This document shows positions 1-13,135 of a stretch of 64,000 bases of DNA, piece after piece (position 1 is the first letter of the stretch; every line of letters starts with the position of its first letter). Source of the DNA: Apis mellifera (lineage: Eukaryota; Arthropoda; Insecta; Hymenoptera; Apidae); assembly GCF_003254395.2 (NCBI RefSeq), contig NC_037644.1, positions 10,830,086 through 10,894,085 on the forward strand, given 5' to 3'. The notes under the pieces were generated by a model. It searched no databases. It saw only the letters and a list, made by a program, of their open reading frames with translations, and was not told the DNA's origin. The position numbers and the translations under genes were made by a program.

Positions 1-676
1 TTCCCATAATCGAATTCTAATTTTTAATATTTAAACAGAAAAATATTTCCGTCCAATTAATTGTACAAAGTATATAAAATTTGCAGAAATGTTTACAGTG
101 CTCGAAAGTACGACTTCTAAGCAATTTCGAAACCGAAATTTCCGCGACACGATATAACAAACAATCTTGAACGAGTATGGCCCAAGCATTGTACGACCGT
201 ATCTCCAAAAGACTAAACAACATCTATAAATACGTGGCCGTATATAGCCTTGGAAAGCTTTTCGGAGGAGATGAACGGTTTGCTTTGTTGCGCGAAAGCG
301 AGCGAAATAAATCGCGGAAGGAAGTCGTTGCCACCGTGACAAACACCGTTTCCGCCGATCCACGGAACGGCGTATGTACGAAAACTCGTGGCGAGGTCGA
401 ATAAAAATTCAATGCGACGACCGAGCGACCGGAAACATCGGCCTTTCCGCCATTATCTATTTCGTTTTTCACCGACGTCTCCCTCTTCTATTGTGTGAAT
501 GTAGGTGTACGGCGGGTAGGTGAGAAACGCCTACGAATCACGGGCCGAGAATAGGCCAATTTTAAAATAACGGAAACGGTATAGATTAAACGCGCGAAAC
601 AACCATTCGTTTCATGGTGACAATACCGTGGCTTTCTACCGTGGAACGGAACGCTTTGTTCGATCTTTGTTAGGCG
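1..676. other. No recognisable gene; left edge
   Basis: Overlapping short ORFs on both strands lie in a moderately GC-rich patch (170-480). The plus-strand frame 177..404 (MAQALYDRISKRL start) has no recognisable family, promoter or splice context. Confidence 0.5.
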
Positions 677-2395
677 GTTAATGGGCCCGTCTTCTGTATC
701 GAATTTTATTTTGTCAATTGATCGTGTTTGTATGTAGGAAGCGAGAATTGAAATTTCGCTTCTTCTTGGTCCCGTTTCAAAGTATCTTCGAGTATCTAAG
801 TTAAGTAGAAATTTGGATTGATTGGGCTAAGTTCTTCACCGATTATTGTAGATACATTTATCGTCCCATCCCTACGTAGAATAACATGCTTTGTTTAGAC
901 GATTGATAGATCCTCCTTCCATTCGTATCGAAATTTATTTTTTAGTCGCGTTTCAAAGTATCTTCGAGTATCTAAGTCAAGTAGAAATTTGGATTGATTG
1001 GGCTAAGTTCTTCACTGATTATTGTAGATACATTTATCGCACCATTCGTTGACAATATCATGTTTTCTAAGTAGAATAAAATGCTTTGTTTAGACGATTA
1101 ATAGGTCCTTCTTCCATTCGTATCGAAATTTATTTTTTAGTCCCGTTTCAAAGTATCTTTGAGTATCTAAGTCAATGATTCTCTATTGATTATTGTAGAT
1201 CCATTTATCGTCCCATTCGTTGACAATATCGCGTTTTCTACGTAGAATAACACGCTTTGTTTAGACGATTAATAGGTCCTTCTTCGATTCGTATCGAAAT
1301 TTATTTTTTGGTCCCGTTTCAAAGTATCTTTGAGTATCTAAGTCAAGTAGAAATTTGGATTGATTGTGCTAAGTTCTCCACCGATTATTGTAGATACATT
1401 TATCGCCCTATTCGTTGGCAATATCGCGTTTTCTCGAAGAATAAAACATTTTGTGATGATTAATGGGTCCTTTTTCCATTGATATCATTTCAATCGAAAT
1501 TTATTTTTTAGTCGCGTGTCAAAGTATCTTTGAGTATCTAAGTCAATGATTCTCTATTGATTATTGTAGATACATTTATCATCCCATTCGTTAACAATAT
1601 CATGTTTTCTATTAAAATAAAACGCTTTAGACGATTAATGAGTCCTTCTTCCATTCGTATCGCTTTTTATTAATCGAAATTTATTTTTTAATCGCGTTTC
1701 AAAGTATCTTTGAGTATTTAACTCAAACGGTTTTCTATTAATTATTGTTGATATATTTATCACGAGACTATTCGTTAACAATATCGCGTTTTCTACGTAG
1801 AATAACACGTTTTGTTTAAATGATTAATGGGTCCTTCTTCCATTCGTATCGAAATTTATTTTTTAGTCGTGTTTCAAAGTATCTTGAAAGCAGAAATTTG
1901 GATTGATTGTGCTAAGTTCTTCACTGATTCTACGTATATATAATAAAACGCTTTGTTTAGATAGGTCCTTCTTCCATTCGTATCGTTTCAATCGAAATTT
2001 ATTTTTTAGTTGCGTTTCAAAGTATCTTTGAATATCTAAATCAAATAGAAATTTGGATTGATTGTGCTAAGTTCTTCACTGATTCTACGTAGAATAAAAC
2101 GCTTTGTTTAGATGGGTTCTTCTTCCATTCGTATCGAAATTTATTTTTTAGTCGCGTTTCAAAATATCTTCGAGTATCTAAGTCAAATAGAAATTTGGAT
2201 TGATTGTGCTAAGTTCTTCATTGATTATTGTAGATACATTTATCGTCCCATTCATTGACAATATCGTAGAATAAAATGATTTGTTTAGAGAATTAATGGG
2301 TCCTTTTTCCATTCGTATCGTTTCAATCGAAATTTATTTTTTAGTCGTGTATCTTTGAGCATCTAACTCAAACGGTTCTCTATCGATTCTTTAGT
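677..2395. repeat. Tandem array A: about 10 degenerate copies of a 140-200 bp unit
   Basis: A block reading GTTTCAAAGTATCTT recurs near 774, 950, 1145, 1316, 1516, 1696, 1871, 2014 and 2156, with a decayed copy near 2348. Each is followed by GAGTATCTAAGTCAA, GATTATTGTAGATACATTTATC, a CATTCGTTGACAATATC block and TAGGTCCTTCTTCCATTCGTATC. Spacing varies (176, 195, 171, 200, 180, 175, 143, 142, 192 bp) because sub-blocks are missing from some copies. Non-coding. Confidence 0.93.
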
Positions 2396-4638
2396 AGATG
2401 ATTTATCGAAATGTACATATATATTTCATTTGAAGAAATTAACGAGAGAAATTAACAGTATGAAGGTTAAAAGGTTTAACGATGAATGGAATATTTCGCG
2501 CGTTTACATTGGGAAATAATCAACAAATGATGATTTTCAGAAGTGTGTTTACGAAGCGTTTACGAAGGAATAATAGTACATTTTCCCTGGATCGTACGTA
2601 AATATTTTGCGATACATAATAATATATTTTCTCGTTGTTTGCACAGAGCGAAGAGAACTCGGGTAAATTTATTGACATTTATGAAGATTTATTAATTATC
2701 ACGCAACGTTAACTTAACGATGTTAATTTTTAGATATTCTATAACACGATATTCGCAAAATATCAGCAAAATATTCAAATTTATTACAATTGGAGAGAAA
2801 TTTTATCGAACGTAACAAATGATGGAATTAATGAATAATTTCATTAGAAATATTCACGGTTATAAAACAAAGTAAATCCTGTATCAAATTTGTTTTCCAA
2901 AGTATATCGAAATAATTTAGACTAATTTCTTTCAGAGTCAATGAAACGGTTAAAAAACAAGAGTCGATTATCCGAGTGATCGTTTCACCGTTGCAAGGGG
3001 TTCAGGTGAGGAAACCGTACAACCGTCGAGGTGAGGAAAATATCTAGTGTCGAAAGGGGTACGTTCCTTCGGGGAAAGAAAGGGGCTTCTTTGTACGAAA
3101 AACGGTCAAGTTTTTATCTCGGTGATAAAAAAAGGAGGAGAGAAAAGCAGCCCGATTTTTTCCTCTATTTTTACAACCTGTTTTCCGCTTCGTAAACAGC
3201 GACACTTATTTTGACACGAGCAATAAATTGCACCATAAATAAAATTTTTCCAATCCTGCAATCTGTTAATTAAACTAAAATTATTTTAATTAGAATTTTT
3301 ACAGAAATTATTTTAAAGCTCAGTAAATCGTAATTTAATTATAAAGAAATCGAACGAGATAGAATCTTAGAATCTTAGAAAAGAATTATAGAATATGTGA
3401 ATATAGAAGCAAAGAATGAAAATATGTATATTACGACACATCTCAACCTCCGTAAATGAATGTCTCAATCTGGATAAGGGAAGTTGGCCGTTTAACCCTT
3501 TTTTGCCCGCGTGAAAGGCACGAAGAACTTTTACTCTCTGTCTGTCGAGAACGCTTGCTTTGCCTTGAGAACGTTGTTGAACGATTAATAGCTCGAAGCT
3601 ATTGCTCGTGTACACTTTCGGATTCTTTCGATTCTTTCCGTTCGTATATGTAAAAAAAAAAAAAAAAAAGAGTCTCTGAAACGAAAGATCATCGATGAAT
3701 ACCAGAAAAGAAAAAAACATTCGACAATCTTTCGAACCCTTTAAATATCAACGATGAAAGATCCATAAGCGGATACGCTTCAACGATGATGACTCATCGC
3801 GCTCAAGCAATGAAAAATTATTCTTCAAAATCTCCTCCAAATCGAATTTCCCCATTTCTTGCTTGATAATAAATTAAATACACACACACATGGTATATTC
3901 CAAATCGCACAAACAAATCAATCAGCGGAGATAAGACGCAGAATAGCGACAATTGGGCGGCCAATTGACACCGTGGAACAATCGTGGAATTCACGTTCAA
4001 CGTAACGTAACGTGCAGTTCATCGAGAAATCATCGACGTTATATATACACGTATAATCTCTTATCCACGTCACTCGTTATTCGTATTGATAAATCACGAG
4101 TTTGTCCTTGTGCCAATTTCTCTCTCTCTCTGTGGATCGATCACATCCACTGTACTCTCGATGGATCCATTCCCGCCCATGCTCTTCCCTCTCTCTCTTT
4201 CTGTCTCTCCCTTTTTCTTTTCTCGCGTTGTTGGAATTGTAACACGAGGGGCGTGGGCGTAGAACGCACGTTTACGCGTCAACTGTCGCGGTGTTTGACG
4301 AACTTTGACCTCGGCACGGTTGTCCCCAATTTCGAAACTTAACCTTTTCAACGAGGCCTCGCGAAGGGAGGGGCTAACCCAAAGTTAATCGCTTAATTAA
4401 TTCCGCCGTCCGGTCGTTCGCATCGCTTTCACCCAATTAACCGTCGGCGTGTCTGTATCGCGAATTTAAGATAAAAGTGCTGCAAGTCGAATTAGCCGAG
4501 GCGAGGGCGTGCAGCAGAGAGCGTAACCCTCCTTGTTGTTGTCTTAATCGAACGCTCGCTCCTTAGCTCGATTTTCCGTTTGTTTTGCATCCTGCGTTCA
4601 ACGCTGAATCCCTTCCTTCTTTCGTTTGATTATTTTTT
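2396..4638. other. Intron-like DNA, no gene seen
   Basis: AT-rich to about 3400, with a poly-A run at 3652-3669. From about 4100 to 4580 it is CT-rich and then GC-rich, possibly regulatory. ORFs here are low-complexity. Confidence 0.5.
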
Positions 4639-5407
4639 AAGCTTCTTCTCTTCGCTAGTGTTATTCACCAGTTGTGTGTAATAAGTATTGAAATTCGTTC
4701 AATTGTTGATGAAAATTTCACTTTTCTAATCCTAAATTTAACTCTCAAAATTTAATTAAGCTTCTTCTCTTCGCCAGCTAGTGTTATTCACCAGTTGTGT
4801 GTAGCGTTATTTTAAGCAGTTTCTTTTCACTCGTGTAATAAGTATTGAAATTCGTTCAATTGTTGATGAAAATTTCACTTTTCTAATCCTAAATTTAACT
4901 CTCAAAATTTAATTAAGCTTCTTCTCTTCGCCAGCTAGTGTTATTCACCAGTTGTGTGTATTTTTTAGCAGTTTATTTTAAGCAGTTTCTTTTCATTCGT
5001 GTAATAAGTATTGAAATTCGTTCAATTGTTGATGAAAATTTCACTTTTCTAATCCTAAATTTAACTCTCAAAATTTAATTAAGCTTCTTCTCTTCACCAG
5101 CTAGTGTTATTCACCAGTTGTGTGTATTTTTTAGCAGTTTATTTTAAGCAGTTTCTTTTCATTCGTGTAATAAGTATTGAAATTCGTTCAATTGTTGATG
5201 AAAATTTCACTTTTCTAATCCTAAATTTAACTCTCAAAATTTAATTAAGCTTCTTCTCTTCGCCAGCTAGTGTTATTCACCAGTTGTGTGTATTTTTTAG
5301 CAGTTTATTTTAAGCAGTTTCTTTTCATTCGTGTAATAAGTATTGAAATTCGTTCAATTGTTGATGAAAATTTCACTTTTCTAAATCTAAGTCTCAAAAT
5401 TTAATTA
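4639..5407. repeat. Tandem array B: 5 copies of a 119-166 bp unit
   Basis: AAGCTTCTTCTCTTCG begins copies at 4639, 4758, 4915, 5081 and 5247. Later copies are almost identical and have period 166; the first is shorter because it lacks the internal TTTTTAGCAGTTTATTTTAAGCAG segment. Each copy contains TTATTCACCAGTTGTGTGTA and GAAATTCGTTCAATTGTTGA. High identity suggests recent expansion. Confidence 0.95.
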
Positions 5408-8400
5408 AATTTGCAAAATGGAATGCGAGTTTAATTAGATTCTTTTTTAGATATTTATTTTAATAATGAATCTGTTCCACGGGAATTTTGACGTTTTGAA
5501 ATTTAATAATTTTAAGATCGTTTCTACTCCATAATTTGTAAAACGAAGCGACAAGATTCACGACAATTTGTGTCGTTCGAGTAATCCACGTTTCATCCGA
5601 GAATCTCGCGTAAGCAGGAAACGAAATCCAGAACACCGTGGCTGATCCGTGTCAGACTCGAGAAGGCTTGGACAGATGAAGAGAAAGAGAAAGAGAAAGA
5701 AAGAGAGAGAGGGGAAGATTGGGACGAAAGGTAAGATGGAAAGAGGAGAGAGAGGAAGGGTTTGGGCCGGTTGTCTCAAGGTTTATTCAAGCTTACTCAA
5801 GCAAAGTCTCGGTTTCGTTCTTTCGTATCGCTTACGGAGCCTGCGAAGCCTTCGCTGTCTCCTCGTATCTTCAACAGAAATAACAGGTTTCCCGGCCAAG
5901 CGTTGATTGCGCTGACAATTTGCATTAAGCTTTTATATTTTTTCCTTTCTGCGTAACTAAATATCGCGAGGGAATCCTCGAGTCGTGGAAATCTCGTGTT
6001 ATAATAATAATAATATCGTGGAAAAATTCGAGGATAGGTGATCGAAGATTCATAGGAATATTCCTTCTTTCTTCACGGGTTTCGTAGGTTTCGTAGACTG
6101 AAGTTGAAATCCTTGATAGAATCAATTTTAATTCTATTGCTTTCGAAATATGCTTTATAAAAAAAAAATCTTTAATCATTTGACGAGAATCTGATGAGAA
6201 TCGAGGCAAAATTCTGAGATTTCAGATCTTTGAGAAGTGTCGAAATGATCAGATTAGAATTAAGATCTCGAATCAAGAGATCTGAAATTCGTTTTCAATT
6301 GGAATCTAGTTAAAGTCGATCGACATTCGATCCAGATCTCTTCAAACATTCCTTCAGATCGATATAAATCTATGTTGGATGAGATAGGCACGGATTCAGA
6401 GAAAGTCCCGCTTCGCATCCTCTCGCAAGATGGCTCTCCGCTCTTATGAAGCGTAAGGATATATTCGTCGGTGTTCCGGCACCTCTCCACTTTACCTGCA
6501 CGTGCAACCGTAAATCGTAAAGCACGACGAAATTCAGTCTCGTTGCCTGCGCACCAACCGTCATGAATTATAAAGTGATAACATCGAAAACATGGCGGGT
6601 CACGTTACGTTACATGCAAGTTTCAGCCTTAAACTCATGCTCGTAAACGAACTTAACGAAATAATGTTCAAAATGGACTACAAAAGGGCAAGAAATGTAA
6701 CGGAGAATAATCGTGGACACGTACACGTATCTGGAAAAAAGTTGGAAACAATCTTGAAACGTTTTAATTTGATTAGATGTACAATATTTTTTTTTTTACA
6801 TTCAACTGTAAAAGAAGAAAAAAAGGAAAAGAAAAATGTCGTAAGAGAACGTAAACTCGGATAATTATATCCCAGGATCATCTTTATTTACCGCGTAATT
6901 ATACAAATGATCGATACTTGTTTCCAGTAAATTACACGCAGCAAGTGTGTCAAATTTCTGCTTTCCACGAGATGGAATATGTATGCAGGATGTTGCAAAA
7001 AATTGGGTCGCATGATGAAAAATATATAAAGATATTTTTTGTCATATACATTTCTCATCGTGTGCATTTGAAATTCAGATTGTATTGTATAAATACGATA
7101 CAATAATTCGGGACGAATTTTATTTGTCGAAATAAAATCGCGACAAAGAAGAAGAAATATCGAACATTTCGCGTTATCGCGCTATTTTATTGCGGGAATA
7201 TTTTATATCTCGTTGGAACAAATATTCTCTATCGTGATTAATATTCTTTTTTTCTTTTTACGATGCGAATAAAGCGATACAAATATTTGATTTTAAATTC
7301 GAAACAAAAAAAAGGAAAAATGAATGTAAATTTTAATTTTTTTTCAACACGTTATCCTACTTTTGAACGTTTCATTGCATTTGTTCACGTGCAAGAAAAA
7401 TTAATCAATAATTTCAAAATAAAACAACGATGTTTATTCTCGTAGAGCGAAACGAGAGATTCGTATCTATATTTTAGAATACAGATTAGATTAAATTATA
7501 ATTAATGATAACTTTACGTTTGTCGATACTTTTATTAAACAAATATTAAAAATAAATAGAGATATTTATAGTATTTTTCTACGTTCCATTCATCGATTCG
7601 ATGATATTTTAACAAATTTTCCAACTGCTGCAGCTAATTTTTCGAATATCAACTACGAAAGTATAAATTCGTTCTACGAGGCAAAATTTATTGCTCGATA
7701 CGACTGGCGATATAAACGCAATGGAATATAAATTTATGTAGCATAAAAATCGTGCACGTAAATGAAAACGCGTGCCAAAAATTTCGATTTTACATTTTCA
7801 GTTCGATCAATACGATTTAAAAATTTTTTATTAACGACTGAGTCACGAAAATGTATTTATTTTTTTCGAAATATATTATTTTGTCTAATCAAAAAATTTT
7901 AAACGTTTGAAAAATATCTTTTGAAAAATTTAGGAAAATTCGTAACTTTTCATAGTAAACGATGAAACACTAAAATCATTTTACGTAATTAAAATATTAT
8001 TCTATTTCGTATCATTATAAGAAACGAGGAAATCTTATTGCAACTTGGTTATTTTCAAAAAATTTGAATATAATTTGCATATTTTTTTTTTCATCATTAA
8101 TATTTTTAATCGTAACGAGCCATTCGAGTTCTTTGAATAATTTACTATTCGAATACTGTGTATATATAATTTCGTTTCGTGTAAAAAAAATCTGATTCCT
8201 TTTACGATCACTTTAAGACTTTTTTTATCATTGTGAAGTTGCAATGAAAAATTTAGGGCATCTGAACCAGTCGAACGAGGTGAACACGCAAATTCAATCT
8301 TTTCGTCCCATTTACCTTTCACCTATAATGCACTTTAAAAGTTGTTTGACATTGAGCAAATAATAAAATATACCGATTAAAAATATCATGTGAATAAGTA

Positions 8401-11400
8401 ATACGTATCGATAATTATCGTTCAATTTAACGATAAAACGTAAAATTTTAAGGTCCCATCATTTTTATTGTTGAAATTTCTTTGATATGTAGATATTGCG
8501 TCGATTTTTATGAAAAACCTTATACACACCGAAACATAATATGACTTATTTCATAAAGTAACCGGAACCGTTGAAAAAGCAGGATAGTTAATAAGTTAGC
8601 CTTAGACAAATTGCATAAAATTTTACATTCAATAAAATCGTTCGAGATAAAAATATATTCAAAATATTTTACATTATTATCTTCTTTTATCATCTACTGA
8701 TCATAATCATTTTTATATTCGTTTATTTTTCGAACGATAAGAGTATTATAAAGCAAGCGTATTTATTTTTTAAACGACGGAAAAATAATCCTCCTATTAT
8801 TTCATTTAAAAAAAAAAAATATGCAAATTACATACGTTTGTATTTAGAAAAAAAAAAATTTACCCATCCCCGTGTAATTTGCTAAAACCGACGACCGATT
8901 CGGAAATTTCATTTAAACCGAGAGGCTCACGCGTGTCTGCATAATCTCCCGAATACCTGAATCCAGACAGCGTTTATTCGCGCATACGCAAAAGGTGCAT
9001 CGAACTCGAATGCTTACCTATATTAAGCGGCCCTTGACATCGTCAAGCTATAACCGAGTGCAAACATCCGTCCGCATTTAGATACGCGGCCGATGTTTTC
9101 CACGACAAACCGCCGCGGGACCGTTCACCGCCCAATCTGACTATCCGCTGAAGATTTCCGATCTTTAGCCTCTTCCTCCCGCGTTAAATATAACCGCGGT
9201 GGGGGTGGATGGCACCGTTCGACGAATAGCCTCGAAATAGTGCAACGCACTCTATCACTAGTAGCTATAGGATACGTCGATTGTCGGCGAATAAATTGGA
9301 TCGATTCGTCTCTTTGCGTCCAATCTCTTCTTTCTTGAACAAATTTATTAGACGAGTACTTATTATATTTCGTAAGATGTTATTTCGTCTCGTTATTTCA
9401 AGTGGATAAAAATAGGAATATTTATCTGATGGAAGCTCGGGTCGAGAGTGGCGTGGCGCTAGTGTCGAAGTATCGAAAAAAGTATCGATTCTTTCGTAAT
9501 TTTAGCTCGAAATTAATTTCGATATCCAATATTTTCGATCGTACGCGGAGCGAAGCGACGCACGTCCTCTCCGTTCGGCGTTTCGGTAACGAATGTTAAA
9601 TCGATATTTATTGTTATCGTGACCGTGTTTCCGTTCCCTATGTCACGACTTGTATTAATTTCGATATTGTATATCGCGATAATATTAACAATTATCGATT
9701 TTAATATTAATTAATAAATGCATATTTTTTATCGATTTCCGTTTCAAATATTTAAAAAAGCGTTACACGAAACTAGGCTTTTTATTCGAACGATCGCGTT
9801 TCCACTTTCATTTTTTAACCTCAATCTAAATTAATCAAAGACACTACACACATAAATACGTATTATTATTATATTAAAACAATGCAAAAGAGATCAAATT
9901 TAATCGATGCAATAGTAAATGCATTATCTCTGTCGAATAACAGCTCCATACTAAAAAAATTAAGATCCATTGTCATATCGACGATTACCAAAACTAACAA
10001 AGTGGAATAGAGTCCGAGAATAGAGCGAAGGGAGGGAGAGGCGCACGTGAAACGGGCGATTAGATCGAGGGAAGAACCGCTTTCCATTTCTCTCCGCTCC
10101 GAAATCCGTCGAAAGCGATACGAGGAGATCGAGCGGCCGCTCGTCAACAGCCGCGTGGGTGTATCCTGCAAGTACAGCTTACTCTGCGGAACGAATACGA
10201 TCCGGGCAAGGTTCCCTCTTCACCTTGCCCCTTTGTTCGCAATAAGTCCGTGTTACATAAATACCGATAATCTGCGTATCGCTCCTCCCCCCAACGCGAT
10301 CTACCCCCGCGGCGAGGTCGAGGTCTTCGATATCGCGATTCGTTTAATGGATTCCCCTGCGCCGTTAATGAATTGCCAATCAAATTCCATCCATCATCGA
10401 ACCGTAAACTGCATTTTTTCTTTCTTTCTTTTTCTTTTCTCCAAAACGATTCCAAAAGTTTCTCGTTTCATTAGAAGATAAAAATATATTCTCGAGGAAA
10501 AAAAAAAGTTTCGAGACAAAGAGTAAACAAATAATTTTTATATATTCCAAAATTCTCGTGAGATGGAAATTGAAAGAAATTCGCACAAAGTAATAATAAT
10601 TTGCATAGCATCCTTCGAACTCCCTTCCACCTTCCCCCAAAAACGGTACCTCCCGTGTGTTTCCAGGTCAGCCAGTTGGAGAGCAGCGGCCGCTTTATTT
10701 AAAATCCCCTCACGAGCCGCGGCGAGCCACGATTCGCTAACGATTCGCGTAATTTGCAATTCCTTCCTCGTCGTTCTTGCCCCGACGTCGGCCGTTCGCA
10801 ATGTTTTCTTGTTACGACGTTGGTGGCCGCTCCACACGGATCTCGACCGAGTCGAGAACTCCTCCTCTCTCTCTCTTTCTCTCTCGGTTCTCGCCTCGTA
10901 TTCCCTCGTTATCACCCTCCTTTTTCTCTCTCTTTCTAGAGTCAGAACGAAGAGAGAGAGAGAGAGAGATGGGGAAGAAATTTACGATCGGTGGAGGAGG
11001 AGGGTTGGTCGTAGGGGATGGTGGCGCGAATTCGAGGCGTTTTAGGGAAAGAGGGTCCAAAGCTCGTTGCCTGCCCGCGTTACTTTTCATTTCCAACCCG
11101 GCTCTATCTTCGCGGTTGTTATCGTTTCAAGGGCTCGTTGCGCCGTTTAATTGGACTGACCGCCATTGTGACTCTCTCGGTGTTCGGCCTTTTGTCGGAT
11201 TCAAGCTGATTAGGGGAGGATTATCAAACGGGCCGTGAAAGATCGCTTTGTATAACCTCGTTTTGTATGAACTGTTGTTGTTCCCGAGTCTGTGTGTGTG
11301 TGTAAATTTATAGGAAGGGGGAGGGGAAGAAGAGATAAAGTGGTTGTTTAAGAATCGTGATATCTTTTCCCTAATATACTAATTTTTATTTCTGGCCCGA

Positions 11401-12344
11401 TGATACTCTTGGAAAAATAGAAGATACGCGCTTATGGTAATTTCCGTCCCTTATCTTCTCCAACTTATCTCCGTTTCTTAATTTTTTGTCGGCAAGTGCG
11501 TAATGCGTTTTGATTCGAATGCTAATGCGGTCGGCGCGGTTGTTTGAACACGCATGTGTTCGAGTCCGACACGTGAAATGGAAAGATTAATAGGATGAAG
11601 TAGAGTTTTTGTTCGCTTGGAATTTTGCCAAGAATTCGCATTGTCCTTTTTCGTGGAATATATATTTGCACCGTCCCTGCCCGATTTCTGAATTGAAAAT
11701 TTATCGATTCGGTAAAGAGTCGTTGAAAAACGAAATGAAACGAATTAATTTTAGAAAAAAATTAATAGGTAGTGTATTTATAAAAATTATTTAAACGATA
11801 CGTATTAATTTTAAACGGTTAAAATTTTCCGTGAAATTTGTAACCGTTTCGAGAGAAGAGGTTAACAAAATTACTCGTTTACCGAGAAACCGCAACGGTC
11901 AAAGAGTACTTCAAATGACTAGCTGTATATTAAAACGTTACCTTGAATCGTTACTCGTTACCTTGAATCATTGCCAAGAAACAGACGAATGAATATTTGA
12001 GGATACGTACCTGAAACAGGAAAAAAAGAATACGTACAATCATATATTCTCATATGTAATGTATAGAAGGAAATTTCCAAATAGACTTCAAAGAATTTCC
12101 AATAATGATTAGATATCTCGATAATAAAATTTCAAGTTCAAAGTCGACTTTATATTCCATATGAAATAAACGAATAGAAATAAAGGAATAATTTTCACTC
12201 CGCATAGGATCGAGATCGTCTGGCCGAATATAGTCGAAACCAGTTTGAACCAGATCGGCAACAACTATTCAAGAATAGTTCGAAGATAAATCATTTTAAA
12301 TTCTATAGTTTAAACAAGAAGACTATCTGCGTACTATCAAGAAT
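5408..12344. other. Intron-like DNA with GC islands, no gene seen
   Basis: Mostly AT-rich. GC-rich islands lie at about 8880-9260 and 10020-11230; the second is the largest in this part and contains long polypyrimidine and polypurine tracts. An ORF at 6592..6864 has a good start context (AAACATGGCGG) but an AT-rich, lysine-rich tail and no known family. Confidence 0.5.
10950..10969. repeat. (AG)n microsatellite
   Basis: About ten AG units. A mirror-type CT-rich tract lies just upstream (10858-10937), so this 120-bp stretch is a polypyrimidine tract followed by a polypurine tract. Confidence 0.9.
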
Positions 12345-13135
12345 TAAATAATTTCTCATCAAAGAGAGACAAAGAAATTGAATCCTCCACGATTTCTCGC
12401 GCATAGAATCGAGATAGCAAGATACAAAAATATACCATTTTTAAATTTTATTTTAAGTTAAGTAAAAAAAAGTCCACAATAAATTTAATAATTTATAATT
12501 TCTCAAGCGACGAAGAAATTGAATCCTCCACGATTTCTCGCGCATAGAATCGAGACAGCAAGATATACAAAAATATACCATTTTTAAATTTTATAAGTTA
12601 AGTAAAAAAAAGTTAATTTTAATAATTTTAATAATTTATAATTTCTCACGCAACAAAGAAATTGAATCCTCCACGATTTCTCACACACAGAATGGAGACA
12701 GCAAGATACAAAAATATACCATTTTTAAATTTTATAAGTTAAATAAAAAAAAATAATTTTAATACAATAATTTTAATTTATAATTTATAATTTCTCACAC
12801 GATAAAGAAATTGAATCCTCCACGATTTCTTGTGCATAGGATCGAGACAGCAAGATATACAAAAATATACCATTTTTAAATTTTATAAATTAAGTAAAAA
12901 AAAGACTAAAATAATTTTAACAATCTATAATTTCTCAAGCGACAAAGAAATTGAATCCTCCACGATTTCTCGCGCATAGAATCGAGACAGCAAGATACAA
13001 AAATATATCATTTTTAAATTTTATAAATTAAGTAAAAAAAAATTAAAATAATTTTAACAATCTACAATTTCTCAAGCAACAAAGAAATTGAATAGTTCAC
13101 GATCGATCCACGGTTTCTCGCGCATAAGATAGCGA
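12345..13135. repeat. Tandem array C: 6 copies of a unit of about 142 bp
   Basis: AAAGAAATTGAATCCTCCACG (or near variants) recurs near 12370, 12512, 12655, 12804, 12943 and 13081 (spacing 142, 143, 149, 139, 138). It is followed by TTTCTCGCGCATAGAATCGA, CAGCAAGATACAAAAATATA and an A/T-rich tail that accounts for the length differences. The last copy decays into flanking GC-rich DNA. Confidence 0.93.

Noticed and set aside
6592..6864. 90-codon ORF with a good start context (AAACATGGCGG)
   Set aside because: Composition becomes AT- and lysine-rich, and no family, splice or promoter support was found. The ATGGCGG could equally be a YY1-like site.
10047..11238. Several overlapping ORFs over 100 codons on both strands
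   Set aside because: They lie in a GC-rich island with polypyrimidine and polypurine tracts. All frames are similarly open and none has family features.
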